23,742 nucleotides of DNA from Monoraphidium neglectum (lineage: Eukaryota; Chlorophyta; Chlorophyceae; Sphaeropleales; Selenastraceae): assembly GCF_000611645.1 (NCBI RefSeq), contig NW_014013189.1:4164-27905 (forward strand), written 5' to 3'. Made by a program: the position numbers and the translations under genes. The notes under the pieces were generated by a model. It searched no databases. It saw nothing but the letters and a program-made list of their open reading frames with translations, and had not been told where the DNA came from. Of the stretch, positions 10,694 to 22,227 are shown one piece after another. Each line of letters starts with the position of its first letter. The first letter of the stretch is position 1.

Positions 10694-13600
10694 TCACGCG
10701 ACGCGGGCCGTGGCGTCGAAGGGGTCCTCAAGGCCCAGCAGGAAGCAGCGCACCCACCAGTCGATGCGCTTCTCGTAGCGCGCCACCAGCTTCTGGCCGA
10801 CCTGTTGTTGGGAGGCGGGGGGGCGCAGCGCAGGTCGGGGCAGGGTGCGTGGGGCGGGGTTTAGAGGGGGCTGAGGTCTGGGACTGGAAGATGGAGAGGC
10901 AGGGGCGGGCGGCACAGGTAGTCGGGACACGCATGGGATAGGGCGGAGCGCCCGCTTTCTTTGCCTGTATGTACACAATCTACGGCTGCAGCCCCTTGGC
11001 TGTGGCTTGCAGGACGTGGCTGCCCCCCTCGACAGGACCTGGCACGCCCCCCCCTCCTTGCTGCGTCGGCCGCTGGTTTGGCCCTCTTGCCCACTGCCCC
11101 GCCTGTTCGTTTACTGCTGGCCGCACCTCCTCGTACTTGGCCAGCACCCTGGGGTCGGGGTCGTCCATCTTGTCCAGCGCAGCCAGCTCCTCGGGGGTCA
11201 GCTGGGGGGGGGGCACAAGTGTGTGGAAGGCCGGCCGCACGGGAGGACGTTGCAGTGGGACGCAGCGGAGCGCGATTGGTTGCGAGGAGGGGTGATGGTT
11301 TGCAGCAGTGATGGGTTTGGCAGAGCGCAACAAGGTGCGTCAGGGTATGGAGGCAGGAGGGCAGGGCACGAGGGGCAAGCAAGTTAAGGAGGTGCAGCAA
11401 AGTGGGGGTGCAGTGTGGGCCGGGGCCCGAGGGAGGTGGGCTGGTGGCGCTGGGCGCACCAGCAGGTCACCCGGTTGTTGGCGCGCACCAGTGACAAGTC
11501 AGTGTCAGGTGTCACAACACCAAAAAACATGAGAACAGCACCATCACCTGTCACCAGAGTTTTCGCGCATAGGTCAAGCACAGTGGAAGTGGCGCACCTC
11601 CACTGGTGGCAGGAAGTCGTCGTCGTCGCCCGTCACCTCCGCCTCCCCTTTTGCCGCGCCCAGCTTCGCGGCCGGCGCGTCTCCCGCGTCGCGGGTGCCG
11701 CCGCCGCGCACGGCGTCCGGCGGCCCCGCATCGGGGCCGGCGGCGGCGGGCGCCGGCGCCTCGGCGATCGCGGCGGGCGCAATGGGGGGCGCGGGCGCGG
11801 CGGTGTCGCCAAAAGGCAGCTGGATCCGCATGTACTGCCCCTCTGGCAGGCGCAGCAGGCCATCTGGGACGCAACGCGGACATAAACGTGCGGGGGATGA
11901 AATAAATTATCATGTGGTGGATGCTGAGAGTGAATAAGTAGGTGATGGCAGCTGTATGCACAGGCAATGGCAGCATGTGCACAGGCAGTTGAGCAACAAC
12001 CAAGAATTTGCATCACGCATTGACACGTGGTCAGTAATTCCAAATGGCTCACAGTAGATCAGCTTGAGAATGCTCTGCTTGTCCTCCCCATTGACCGCCA
12101 TGGTCAGAGACACCAGGTTGGCCAGCAACCCCAGGGCCGCCTTCAGCCCCGTGATCGGGTTGCCGCCGCCGGGGCTGTCCTGCCACGCCCCGCACGCCTG
12201 CGACTGGCCGGTGCCTGCCGCGGGGTTTGGCCGCCGGCACCGGGGGAGGGGGTCAGACGGGTCAGGCCGCTGGTATCCCGCCACTCTGCAGGTGGCCTGG
12301 TCCGCATGAGCTGAGGGGCCTCCACTCGCTGACGCTCGGCTTGGCAGGCACAAGAACGTTATCAGCAGCTGTGTGTGATGCAGCGGCAGCCCGGGCCCGT
12401 GTGCTTCTTGTGTTGCATGCGGCGTTGCTGCGTACGCGCATGTTTGCTGTTGGCACAGGGGCGGCCCCTCTGGACGCTCGCAAGCGTCAGTTAATCGAGC
12501 CGCTAGCATGCAGCGGCCAGGAGCGGCGCACCAACGCTGAAGACGGCGGTGTTGAGGAAGGTCAGGGACTTGGGCATGGCACCCGGCAGCCGCCCGTTGT
12601 TGTGCGCCTCGTTCTGCGCCTGGCGGCGCGCCCCCCACAGCATCAGCATGAGCCCCACGCCCATCCAGGCCGGGTCGTTGTTGGCCAGGCCGCCGTCGAC
12701 AAAGCTGGGGGTTGGATTGCATCGGTTCCGTCGTTGAATGCAGGCAACAGGTTTGTTTGTCAGAAGCAGACACCAGGGTGAGGGTGGGCGGACGGAATGC
12801 AGGCATGGGGCGGTGTCAGAGATGGGGGTCAGTGGCACGTACGTGTTTATGGGGCCCAGCTCGTTCCTGTGCACGCCGCCATGCACATCCGTCTGGAGGA
12901 ACAATGCAGGAAGCAAGTGTTGAGGCGAACGGCCCAACGCAGCTCGAAACGGCCTCCCTTTCCCACCCATGTCGCCCAGGCGCGGCATAGCGACTGCTGC
13001 AGACAGGCTCACATGCGCGGCCAGGAGCCCCCCGCCTCGCCGGTCCCGTCGGAGGGCGACACCTCCACAGCTGCGGCACACAGGAAGGTGAAGTGAAGGT
13101 CGAGGTCGAGGTCGGCGTCTCGCAAGCGTGTGGTTCACCCTCGGGTTCCAGAGCGCGCACACTCACAACGCACGCATCATGGCATTGGATGGCAATGGAT
13201 TGAGCATAACAGCGATCGCCCCACTAGCCAGGACGGCTGAAGTCATGCGTGACAGCCCCTCACCCAGCAAGCTGCCAAGCTGACTAGCCACTGTGCAAGG
13301 GCGCTGCGCACATCGTCGAACCCCAAACCCCAAACCGCCCTTCAGACTCACGAGGCAGGAAGCCGGGGGCCGCGCTGGTGGCGCGCGCCACCTGCCACCT
13401 GCAAGGCAATCAGCAAGAAGCACCGCATGCGTCGGGCGCGGCAGGCACAAGGGGATCACACTCGACAATCGCTCGAGGCGGCCGATACCCGCTGCATGCA
13501 GAGACCGCACCACGGGCTGGGCGACCGGTCCGTGCAACGGCAGCCAGGCATGCAGCAGAGGACGACCACAACCGCGTTCCGCCCCGCTCACACGTAGAAG

Positions 13601-14602
13601 TCGTGCTGGCTCAGCTGCACCGACGGCAGCCACAGCTTGTGGCCCTGGCCGTCCACCCCGCGGCGCGCCGCCGCCACATCCACCAGGTCGAGCCCCCCCA
13701 GACCCAGGCTGGCGGCGATGACGGTCTCCGCCTCGCGGCGCGTCAGCGCGCGGCTCTGCACCCGCGCGAGCGCCTGCACGTGGCGCGGCGGGGGAGCCGC
13801 GGCATGGAGGGGGAGGGAAGTGGTACGCAAAGACGTGGCGGACGCTGGGCTCGATCCGTGGTGCGCAGGCCAGGCGTCAAGTCACGCAGGCCGTGGCAGA
13901 CATGGTCAAAGGCTGGTCAAACAACCATCGTCAGAACACGTGCGTTCGGCTGCCGGCATCCGACCGCCCCGTGCCGCTTTGAGGGCTTGAGCAATGCGGG
14001 CGGCTCCCACCAGCTAGCTGCAGCATACGCCCCATCATGAGGAGTTGGGGCTTGCCCTCTCCCATGGCCCGCACCAAGCATATGCAGCAGCCCCGCAGCC
14101 GCACGCCGCACGTACCTTGCCACGGATGGTGGAGCGGCGCAGCGGAGAAGTGAAGCCGCTGGTTTCGAACGGCTTTGAGGGGTCCTTCAAGGGGTTGCGC
14201 ACTGCGCGGCAGCGGGCGATGGACAGAGTACGCGACACATTTTGTGATCAGCAATGGGGGCTCTTTCTGCACGCATACTCCGCCCCCACGCAAACCTTGA
14301 ACCGCTCCAGCTGCATGCACCATGGCCCATGGATGACCTCCCTCCATCCCTTCAAGGGTCCACCCACAGCCGGCAAACAAAAGACACACATCATGAGCTA
14401 GTGGCGCCCCGCCCTGTGCTTGCGGACGCGGGCCCACCATGGGCCCCCTTAATCCCTGACCCTAGCCGGCCAAAAGCGCAACCAGCTAGCGGTCCTTGTC
14501 GGCGGAAGCGCACCGTTCTCGTAGTAGAAGAGGCCGGAGCGCGCCTTGCTGGCGTCGACCGCGGTGATGGCCACGGGCGTCTTGAGCGCCGTCTGCATAG
14601 TG
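10640..14602 (-). repeat. Tandem gene duplication, unit A (part with a partner in this window)
   Basis: This block aligns exon by exon with 19620-23648 at an offset of about 8983 bases at the 3' end and 9046 at exon 8. Intron sequence also matches, for example downstream of 10802 and 19785, where the run gcgcagcgcaggtcggggca is shared. Weak similarity continues about 50 bases past the stop codons and then ends. Confidence 0.85.
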
Positions 14603-17490
14603 CTGGAAGGGGAGGTGGAACGAGGGGCGCCCGGCGCCGGGGGGGGAGGGGGATGGGGAGGTTGAGGGGTGGGCCGCTGGAGCTGGGGTGCAGGAAGCAG
14701 GAAGCCTGCAGGGAATTGCAAGGCGATGACCCGCGTGGTTGGTGAGCATCAGGCGCGACCCGACGCCGAATGAATCTCTGGTGTGCAGGGTTGAGCGCAG
14801 CGAGGCAGCAACGACGGTGCTGCCCTTGCCACCAACGCAGCCAAACAGACCCCCCTCCACTTCAAGCCCCTCGGCCGCGCAGAGAAGCCCTGCGTTGTCC
14901 AGGTTTGGGTCCCGCCCACCTCTGGCTGTCGCTCGCAAAGATTTCCTTGAGCACACCCTCCAGGCCCGCAGAGCCGTGCTGATACTTGGCGCCTGGGCAA
15001 ACAATTTGTAGTGCAAGGGTGTAAACACGGGAAGAGACACGGATTCGGAGCCGGCATACATAGGGGATGGCACGGGTCAATTTAGGCGTCGACGGCGCTG
15101 TCGGAACCGCCGAGTGAATTCGACCATCATCCGACTCCTGCACGGCCTGCTTGAGTGCTTTAGCAGCAGCACGCCCCGGAGCTCGCTCGATATTAACAAT
15201 GCGGCATGAGGCCGACAGGCCCCTGTGACTGTGACCTGATCTGGATTGTTGCAAACACCCGCTGCTACCCTTCCTGGCCGAACTTTCCCCTCCGCTTAGC
15301 TGGTGGCATCAGACCACCCACACTCAAACCTGTGCTGATAGCATTCCAGGCCTTCTTCCATCCGGGTGTCCCAAAGATGCGTTGACCTGGCCAAGAAACA
15401 GAGGAGGTGGAGGAAAGACAAATGTGTCAGCCCGCCGGCAGGGCCCATGCCAGGGACCCAATTTACAAGGTACACATGTCGGCCAGCTGGCCTGCCCCTA
15501 CTCCAGGGTCCCAGTCGGCGTGCTTTCCCTCCTTACCCAACAGTGGGCCAGCCTGGTCGTCCAGGCTGCCGCCGTTGTTTGGCCCCTGCCGCCCCCGCGA
15601 AGCCCAGTGTGTGCAAGTTGTTGGGCTCAATCCCTCAGACAAGCGCATTTGATCCGGATGCCCCGCCCTCACGCACCCTCCACTGTGTAGATCTTTGCGG
15701 CGGCGGCTGCGCTGCCGCGCCTCACACCGGAGTAGTCCTTTCGCCCGCCGCGGGCTGAAACTGCAGATGGAACGTGGATTGCAGCGTCTGATCAAATCAA
15801 ACATGCTGAAATGTGAAGGGGCGGGGAGGATGCGGGCCCCCGCCCAGCAAACAAGGCGCCGTGGTGGCGGGCATTGCCAACCTCTCAGTCCCAAGCTTGG
15901 CTGAGCAGCAAGCGACGATAGCGCGGCTGGGCGCCCAAGCGCCTGCGCTTTGCCGTTAATAGCGCTGCTGGAATGCAGTTCCTCTGATCGCTGGCGGGCG
16001 CAGGGAATAATACAGCATCCGCGGGCCGCAGCAGCGAGCTCGCCGAAGCGCGTTAGGATCCGGTCACGACCACCCACGAGGCTGCAGTCACAAGCGGCGA
16101 TCGGCCAGCCCCGCGCTCAGGCCGTGATCCGCCAATTCCTGCTCAGGGGTCAGGAAAGCTTGTTAGCTGCCCTGCCTGTCCCCCTCGTGTACCCTGCCCA
16201 GGCCGCCGCAGCCCCTGCCCGGGCAGGCTCACAGTACAGCGCCAGCAGGCCGCCGGTGGAGGTGCCCGCCACCAGGTGGAACCAGTCACCCAGGTCGACG
16301 GCGATGTCATCCTCGCTCTTGACGACGGCACCGCCGCCGGTGACGAGGTCGGCGGCATCGTCCAGGTGGACGGCGCCCGGCGCCGCGCTGCGGTGGGGGT
16401 GGAATTTCAGGTCCCGGGGTTTTGGGTCAGGTTTGAAGTTTTCAGGGGAGGGAGCAGCCCGGCGGGGACGGCTGCGGCAAGGCGCTGGGGTGCGTGGCGG
16501 CGCGGCGGCGGGGCCGGGCGCCTTGCCGCGGGTGGCACCGGCATGGTCGCCTGGCACCTGGTGGCGGTGGGGAAGAGCCTGCGGCGCTCCTGCCAGATGA
16601 GCTTGCGGATGGAATCCTCCAGTGCCTGCAGCACCTGGCCTGCAATTGTGTTTAGTATAAGGGTGAATGAGAGGAGAGGCATATGGGGAGGGGCGAAAGT
16701 GGACGTGTGATGGAGTCTGCAGAGAATACATGATCAACAGGGCCTGCAGCATCTCGCCTGCGACAGCCTACTGATTTGGGAGGACGACAGTCAGGTCAGG
16801 AGGCACGGCGGGAGGCACTCAGGTCAGAGAAGGGAAGGGGCCGTGTGGCGGGCGGGGCCGGCAGCGGTGGTGAATGCATGACTTTGCACGCATGCGTGCG
16901 CGACGCCGCAGAAAGACCGACCACAGTCCAGGCCGACAAACGGCACCAGTGGCGGTCGTGGCAAGAAGGTGAGGGCACAGCCACGGAACGAATTCGCGGA
17001 TTGGCGCCGGTCCTGAAGACACGCCGCACTCGCGCATGGGACCGGTCAGGGAGGGAGGCTGCAGTGGCAGGTCGGCTGCCCGGGCGCCTGCCTGTCGGGC
17101 GCTCGGGAGCCCCTGAGAGGCAGCGGCGCAGCGCCGGCTCTCACATGACACGAGGCCGCGGAGGCCGCCGCCGTCCAGGCTCAGCAGCGTCTTGTACGTG
17201 TTGCTAGATGCTAGGTCAGCCGGCTTGATAATCGCCGCTGGGGTCAACAAGGCGCGAAGGTGGTGGGTGGGCGTGTGAATGGGCGCGGTTGGGTGGTTTG
17301 GCTGGGTAGCTTGATCAGGTGTTGGGCAGTCGGCGAGCGCGAGGGGCACCAGTGCCTTCAGGGAGAGAACTCCAGCCTGCAGGGTCTCGCAAGCGTGCAG
17401 TGGGCTGCGTTGCCGTCGCAGCACGCCGGACCCCATCCCCCTGGCCGTCGTCCCGCAGGCCGGCCGTTCCCCACCATCGTTGGCGCTCAT
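10694..17490 (-). CDS. Patatin-like phospholipase (lipid acyl hydrolase), copy A, 17 exons
   Basis: Exons: 17490-17475, 17237-17152, 16634-16558, 16387-16233, 15760-15677, 15386-15330, 14992-14920, 14602-14514, 14201-14116, 13773-13592, 13389-13352, 13070-13013, 12704-12532, 12214-12053, 11863-11598, 11201-11127, 10801-10694 (TGA). Total 1785 nt, 594 residues. Patatin signatures: oxyanion loop DGGGLRG (27-33), nucleophile elbow GTSTGG with Ser103, KIYTVEGQRIFG (134-145), AKYQHGSAGLEGVLKEIF (160-177), RATSAAPGFLPP (304-315), catalytic FVDGGLANND with Asp337, and FSVGTGQ (389-395). Such enzymes cleave acyl groups from membrane lipids or oil. Residues 447-534 form an Ala/Pro-rich linker ending in an acidic patch; the tail ends in WWVRCFLLGLEDPFD. 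The first 16-nt coding exon (MSAND) is inferred only from phase and is the weakest part. Exon 11 needs an unusual acceptor (see findings). Confidence 0.85.
13352..13398 (-). other. Copy A exon 11 with tandem acceptors seven bases apart
   Basis: Two CAG acceptors, giving exon starts at 13396 and 13389, precede the RATSAAPGFLP exon. Copy B reads in frame from the equivalent of the first (VWQVARATSAAP). Copy A is two bases shorter inside the exon and reads in frame only from the second (VWRATSAAP), assuming the shared donor TACGT|gtgagc of exon 10. Confidence 0.7.
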
Positions 17491-18519
17491 GTTGCAGGAA
17501 GGCGTGGCGATTTGGGTCCTGCGTTGCGCACCGCAGCAGGGGTGGTTGGCGCCGCTGAGGATTTGCAGAGCATTTGCATGGGTTTGGGCTGGCAAGGCGG
17601 CAGGGCGTCAGCTGGCGCTTGATGCACACACTCGTCTGAGCGCACGCGGTCGCCAGCCCAAGTGACTCCGCGGATGGCGCCATCAGGGTGATGGCCGCGG
17701 GCTCAACATAACGACCATGCAGCGCTCGCCTTGTTGGTTTCTCTCCACTCCTCTAGGCCAGGCGGTCCGAGACGCCCCGCTTTGGACAGCGCGAGGGATT
17801 TGGGTAAGCCGCGCCTCAAGGTCCTCCCAAGTCAATCAGAACGATTATTGAATCTCTGAGGCATCGCTTGTGGGTGAAGTTCCGAGTAACCCTGGCGTAG
17901 CGCCGCCTGGAATTGGCCAGGCCGGTGAGTGGGTCACTTGACAAATGGGGCGCTGTGTGACGCAATCAGCAACGACGCAACCCGCTTCGCCGCATATGCT
18001 ATTAATTGCCGTGACAAAAATCCGCATGGGATTAGAACCTCCGTTCAGAGTCGGGTTGATGCGTGGCCAGGAAGGAGACCGAGGTGGAGGGCCGAGACGT
18101 TGGGGCCGAACCCATCATGCGACCAAGCCGTGACACCCAGCATGTGCAGACCGGCGTGGTCAAAATGATGCGATGGGATGCCCTCAACAGCTCATTCAGT
18201 CTAAGTGAGCTGCCACGGCAGGACCGCGCTAAGGCAGGGCAGCAGCGGCTGACATACGCGCCAGCTGGGCGCACCGTCCCGCGATGCGGCCGCCTGCTCA
18301 GGGTCGGCCGGCCACAGGGACCCACCCACGGGTCCCAACAACTTTTGTCAGCGCAGCGCCACAATGCGGGCCACAACCCTTTGCGTACACTGTTTTTCTG
18401 ACGCCTGCTGAATCGCAGGGGCGAAGGTGCAGCAGCAATACAATCACGTTTGCTACCAAAATCGGACGCTGCCACTTTCACAAGCTGGTTGGCTGTGCCC
18501 TGATTGCACGCAGAGTGGA

Positions 18520-18535
18520 CTGCTGCTGCTGCTGC

Positions 18536-18572
<37 letters not shown>

Positions 18573-18605
18573 GTGCGGCTGTGGCTGCAGCCTGCTGCTG
18601 CTGCG
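18520..18605. repeat. (CTG)n trinucleotide repeat cluster
   Basis: CTG x5 at 18520-18534, about eleven GCT units at 18538-18571, and a degenerate continuation to about 18612. On the minus strand the repeat is CAG and would encode polyGln in one frame, polyAla or polySer in others. Reading frames on both strands here owe their length to the repeat. Confidence 0.9.
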
Positions 18606-19240
18606 GCTGCAGACTGCGGCCTGGACTCGACACTGCCATGACGCGTTCGCATCACAGGCTACCCGTTCATCCCACCTTTGGTGCAGCCTGGCACTCGCGG
18701 CAGCAAGAACGCAGCCACCGCTTTTGCACCTTGTGGTGGCGCATTGAGGCCGGTGGTGTTGCGGCTCAGGTAGTGGGCTAGCTACAGTGCGTAGCCGCGG
18801 TCCTTGCATTTATGCTGCGACAGGGGGGGGTCGCCTGCCTGTGCTTGATGCAGCCACCGAGCGCGCTTGCTGCATGGGAATGTATAACCCTTGTGGAAGT
18901 TGAGGCGGCCGCGGCCTCCACGACCTGCATGCTTGTGTGTTCGGCGACTAAAGTGCACTCGTTTCATGCTCCAGGAGACAGAGGTATGTCAGAGCCTTGC
19001 ATCTGACCCGCACCCCTGCGTGCTGGCTTTCCAGGAGCCACCAGGCCAGCGCATGGGCGCATGGAAGCTGCAGCAACAGCCCTGGTGACGGCTTGCCTTG
19101 AGCTGATTTGCATACCGCTGGCTGCTCGCGTAGTTTGAATGGCTAGCAGCAGCTGCACCTTTTCAAATTTCCTGCTGCGCCTGCCTGCAACTGCAATTCA
19201 GTGGGTAGCTTGAGCAGGCGCAACCGCACTGTTCGTCACA

Positions 19241-19245
19241 TTACA
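19241..19245 (-). terminator. Candidate TGTAA polyadenylation signal for patatin copy B
   Basis: The plus strand reads ttaca, giving TGTAA on the gene strand about 430 bases past the copy B stop. Position fits an algal 3' untranslated region. Copy A has no such motif in the 500 bases after its stop that I could find. Confidence 0.35.
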
Positions 19246-19619
19246 GCAAATTGGCGAGAGGGCCGGCGCGTGATAGCCAATGGTGGCGCCCTTTGTTCTA
19301 CGTGCCGCGCAAAGAAATACGGTGCATGTGGACAACAGCAGGTCGTTCATCGCATGCGATTGCGCCCCAAAAGTCCCTCTGCCAAGCGGCGACCGTCCTT
19401 GCTTGCTCCCCCCTCATATACCTGCATGCCCGCTGTGTGTCTCATATGGCTGGAGGCCTGTCAATTACTGCTTGCCCACGCGCCCAACCCCGAGCACGAT
19501 ACCAGCTCACATCGAACCGCGCCCGTCCTGTGCTCTGCCAGGCGCCGGCGCAGCCATCCGTCCTGTTCAACCGCGATGCATAGGCGCCTGCCTGCCGGTA
19601 GGTTGTGGTGTTCGAGTCC

Positions 19620-21903
19620 CCGCGAACGATGCTGCGTGCGGGTCCACTTTCTTGTTATGACGGCGCCGGCCGCAGCTCACGGGACGCGGGCCGTGGCGTC
19701 GAAGGGGTCGTCCAGGCCCAGCAGGAAGCAGCGCACCCACCAGTCGATGCGCTTCTTGTTGCGCGCCACCAGCTTCTGGCCAACCTGTTGTTGGGAGGGG
19801 GGGCGCAGCGCAGGTCGGGGCAGGGTGCGTGTGGTGGGGTTGAGCGGGGGCTGAGGTCTTTCTGGACTGGAAGATGGAGAGGCGGGGGCGGGCGGCGCGG
19901 ATTGGCGGAGCACGCATGGAATAGGGCGGAGCGCCTGCATTTTCAGTCTGGTACGTGCACAAGTGTTTCGCTGCAGCCCCTTGGCTGCGGCTTGCAGGAC
20001 GTGGCTGCCCCCCTTGGCCGGACCTTGCGCGCCCAACCCCCTTGCCAAGTGGGCCGCAGGACGGCCACGCAGAGCGCAGTCGGCCCTCTTCCCTGCCGCG
20101 GCCCCGCCTGTTTGTTGTTGGCCGTGCCGCCCACTTGTTTGTGTAATGGCCGCACCTCCTCATACTTGGCCAGCACCTTGGGGTCGGGGTTGTCCATCTT
20201 GTCGAGCGCAGCCAGCTCCTCGGGCGTCAGCTGGGCCGACGCAAGTGTGTGGTAGACCGGTTGCATCGCATCGCAGAACGCCGCAATGCAATGCAGCAGA
20301 GTGCAATGGGTTCAACGCAAGTTGCGGCGAGGGGCAATGATTTGCAGCGCAACGCGACGAGGTTTGCCGGGGTGCAGCAAGACACGGCGGTGGGTACAGG
20401 CAGGAGGGCAGGCGCGCAGGGCGAGCGATTGAAGGAGGTCCAGCAGAGTGACGGTGCGGCGGGCGGCCGGGCGCGAGGGAGGAAACACGGCCGGCGCCGC
20501 TGGGCGGGCTGTGTGGCAGGTTGCCAGGTGCATGGCGCACACCAGTGACTTGTCCGTGTCAGGTGTCACCACACCATAACGCGAGCCACCACCACCACCG
20601 GTTGCAACGATTTGTGACAGAATTCATGGGAAGAGCTGCGCACCTCCACTGGGGGCAGGAAGTCGTCGTTATCGCCCGTCACCTCCGCCTCCCCCTTTGC
20701 GCCGCCCAGCTTCGCGGCCGGCGCGTCCCCCGCGTCGCGCGTGCCGCCGCGCACGGCGTCCGGCGGCCCCGCGTCGGGGCCGGCGGCGGCGGGTACCGTT
20801 GCCTCGGCGATCGTGGCAGGCGCAGTGGGGGGCGCGGGCGCGGCTGTGTCGCCGAAAGGCAGCTGGATGCGCATGTACTGTCCCTCTGGCAGGCGCAGGA
20901 GGCCATCTGGACCGCAAAAGGAGACATGCGCACATGGGATGACGCAGATTATCACATGGTCGATGTGGTAGCGGATGGGTGGTGGGCAAGGGTGACGGCA
21001 AGCTGTCTACCTGTAAAGGTAGCCAGCGGGACCACTATCAAGGATCACCATCGCGGGTAAACGCATCATCAGACATTCAAAATGACTCACAGTAGATCAG
21101 CCTGAGTATGCTCTGCTTGTCCTCTCCGTTGACCGCCATGGTCAGAGACACCAGGTCCCCAAGCAGCGCCAGGGCTCTCAGCAGCCCGGTGATGGGGTCG
21201 CCGCCGGAGGGGCCGTCATGCAACGCGCCCCACGTTTGAGACTGGCCGGTGCCTGCCAGGGAATTTGGTTGCCGGTGCCGCGGGGCGGCCGCGGGCGAGC
21301 TTGGCGGCCGCCAGCGTGCTGATAGTTGCTCTGAACAACCTGGTGCACATCTTAACCCCCCAATCAGCGGTACACACAACCAACTCTACTCCAAACAGCG
21401 CTTCGAGCATGCACGAAATCATGCAGTGCGGCGTCACAAGCAGGCAGCCTGGAATGTGTGTGCCGCCGGCATGACAGGGGTGCAGGTGCACATGCCCAAT
21501 ACGCCAGATCACTTTCAGCCCTGGGTACAGCAGCCAGGAGCAGCGCACCGACGCTGAAGACCGCGGTGTCCACAAAGGTGAGGGGCCTGGGCGCGGCGCC
21601 CGGCAGCTCGCCCTTCCTGGACGCCTCGTTCTGCGCCTGGCGGCGCGCCCCCCACAGCATCAGCATCAGCCCCACGCCCATCCAGGTCGGGTCGTTGTTG
21701 GCCAGGCCGCCGTCGACAAAGCTGGGGGTTGGAAGGAAGTTGAGAGGCGGCGGCCATGAGCGGCGTGAACTGGAGATGCAAGGGGATGTTTCACCTGACA
21801 TGAGCCATGGATAGGAGTGGACAGAGCCGATGCAATACAATTTGACAAGGGGCAGACGGGCACACGCCTTGTGTTACGTTGTGCATGTAACACAAACACG
21901 CAC

Positions 21904-21950
<47 letters not shown>

Positions 21951-22161
21951 TGCGTGTGTGTGTTGACGATGCATTGCATTGCCCGCACATTTGTGTGTGT
22001 GTGTGTGTGTGTGTGTGCATGTGTGCTGACAAGGGGCAGACGGGCACACGCCTTGTGTTACGTTGTGCATGTAACACAAACACGCACACACGCACACATG
22101 CATACACACACACACACACAAATGTGCGGGCAATGCAATGCATCGTCAACACACACACGCA

Positions 22162-22227
<66 letters not shown>

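Larger units (their letters stand above)
17491..19676. other. Gap between the patatin copies, no gene recognised
   Basis: Contains the upstream region of copy A and the 3' flank of copy B. Longer reading frames (for example minus 18032-18655, 207 codons, with a glutamine run) are carried by the CTG repeat and show no domain. I found no resemblance to the 8716-10640 interval, so the intergenic spacer itself does not look duplicated. No tRNA could be folded. Confidence 0.5.

Noticed and set aside
14740..14790. Coding-like LMLTNHAGHR segment within copy A
   Set aside because: Joining exon 7 directly to exon 8 keeps the phase and the family alignment (KEIFASDSQ to TMQTALKTPVAITAVD), so this segment is left in the intron.
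15463..16077. Minus-strand 204-codon frame including NNGGSLDDQAGPLLG followed by a gtaagg donor-like site
   Set aside because: Its phase does not fit between neighbouring patatin exons; two other short exons (15677-15760 and 15330-15386) supply the expected patatin sequence.
19600..19635. GTTCGAGTCC, a tRNA B-box-like string, just past the copy B duplication boundary
   Set aside because: The T-arm has a mismatch and no matching acceptor stem, D-arm or A box was found at the right distance.
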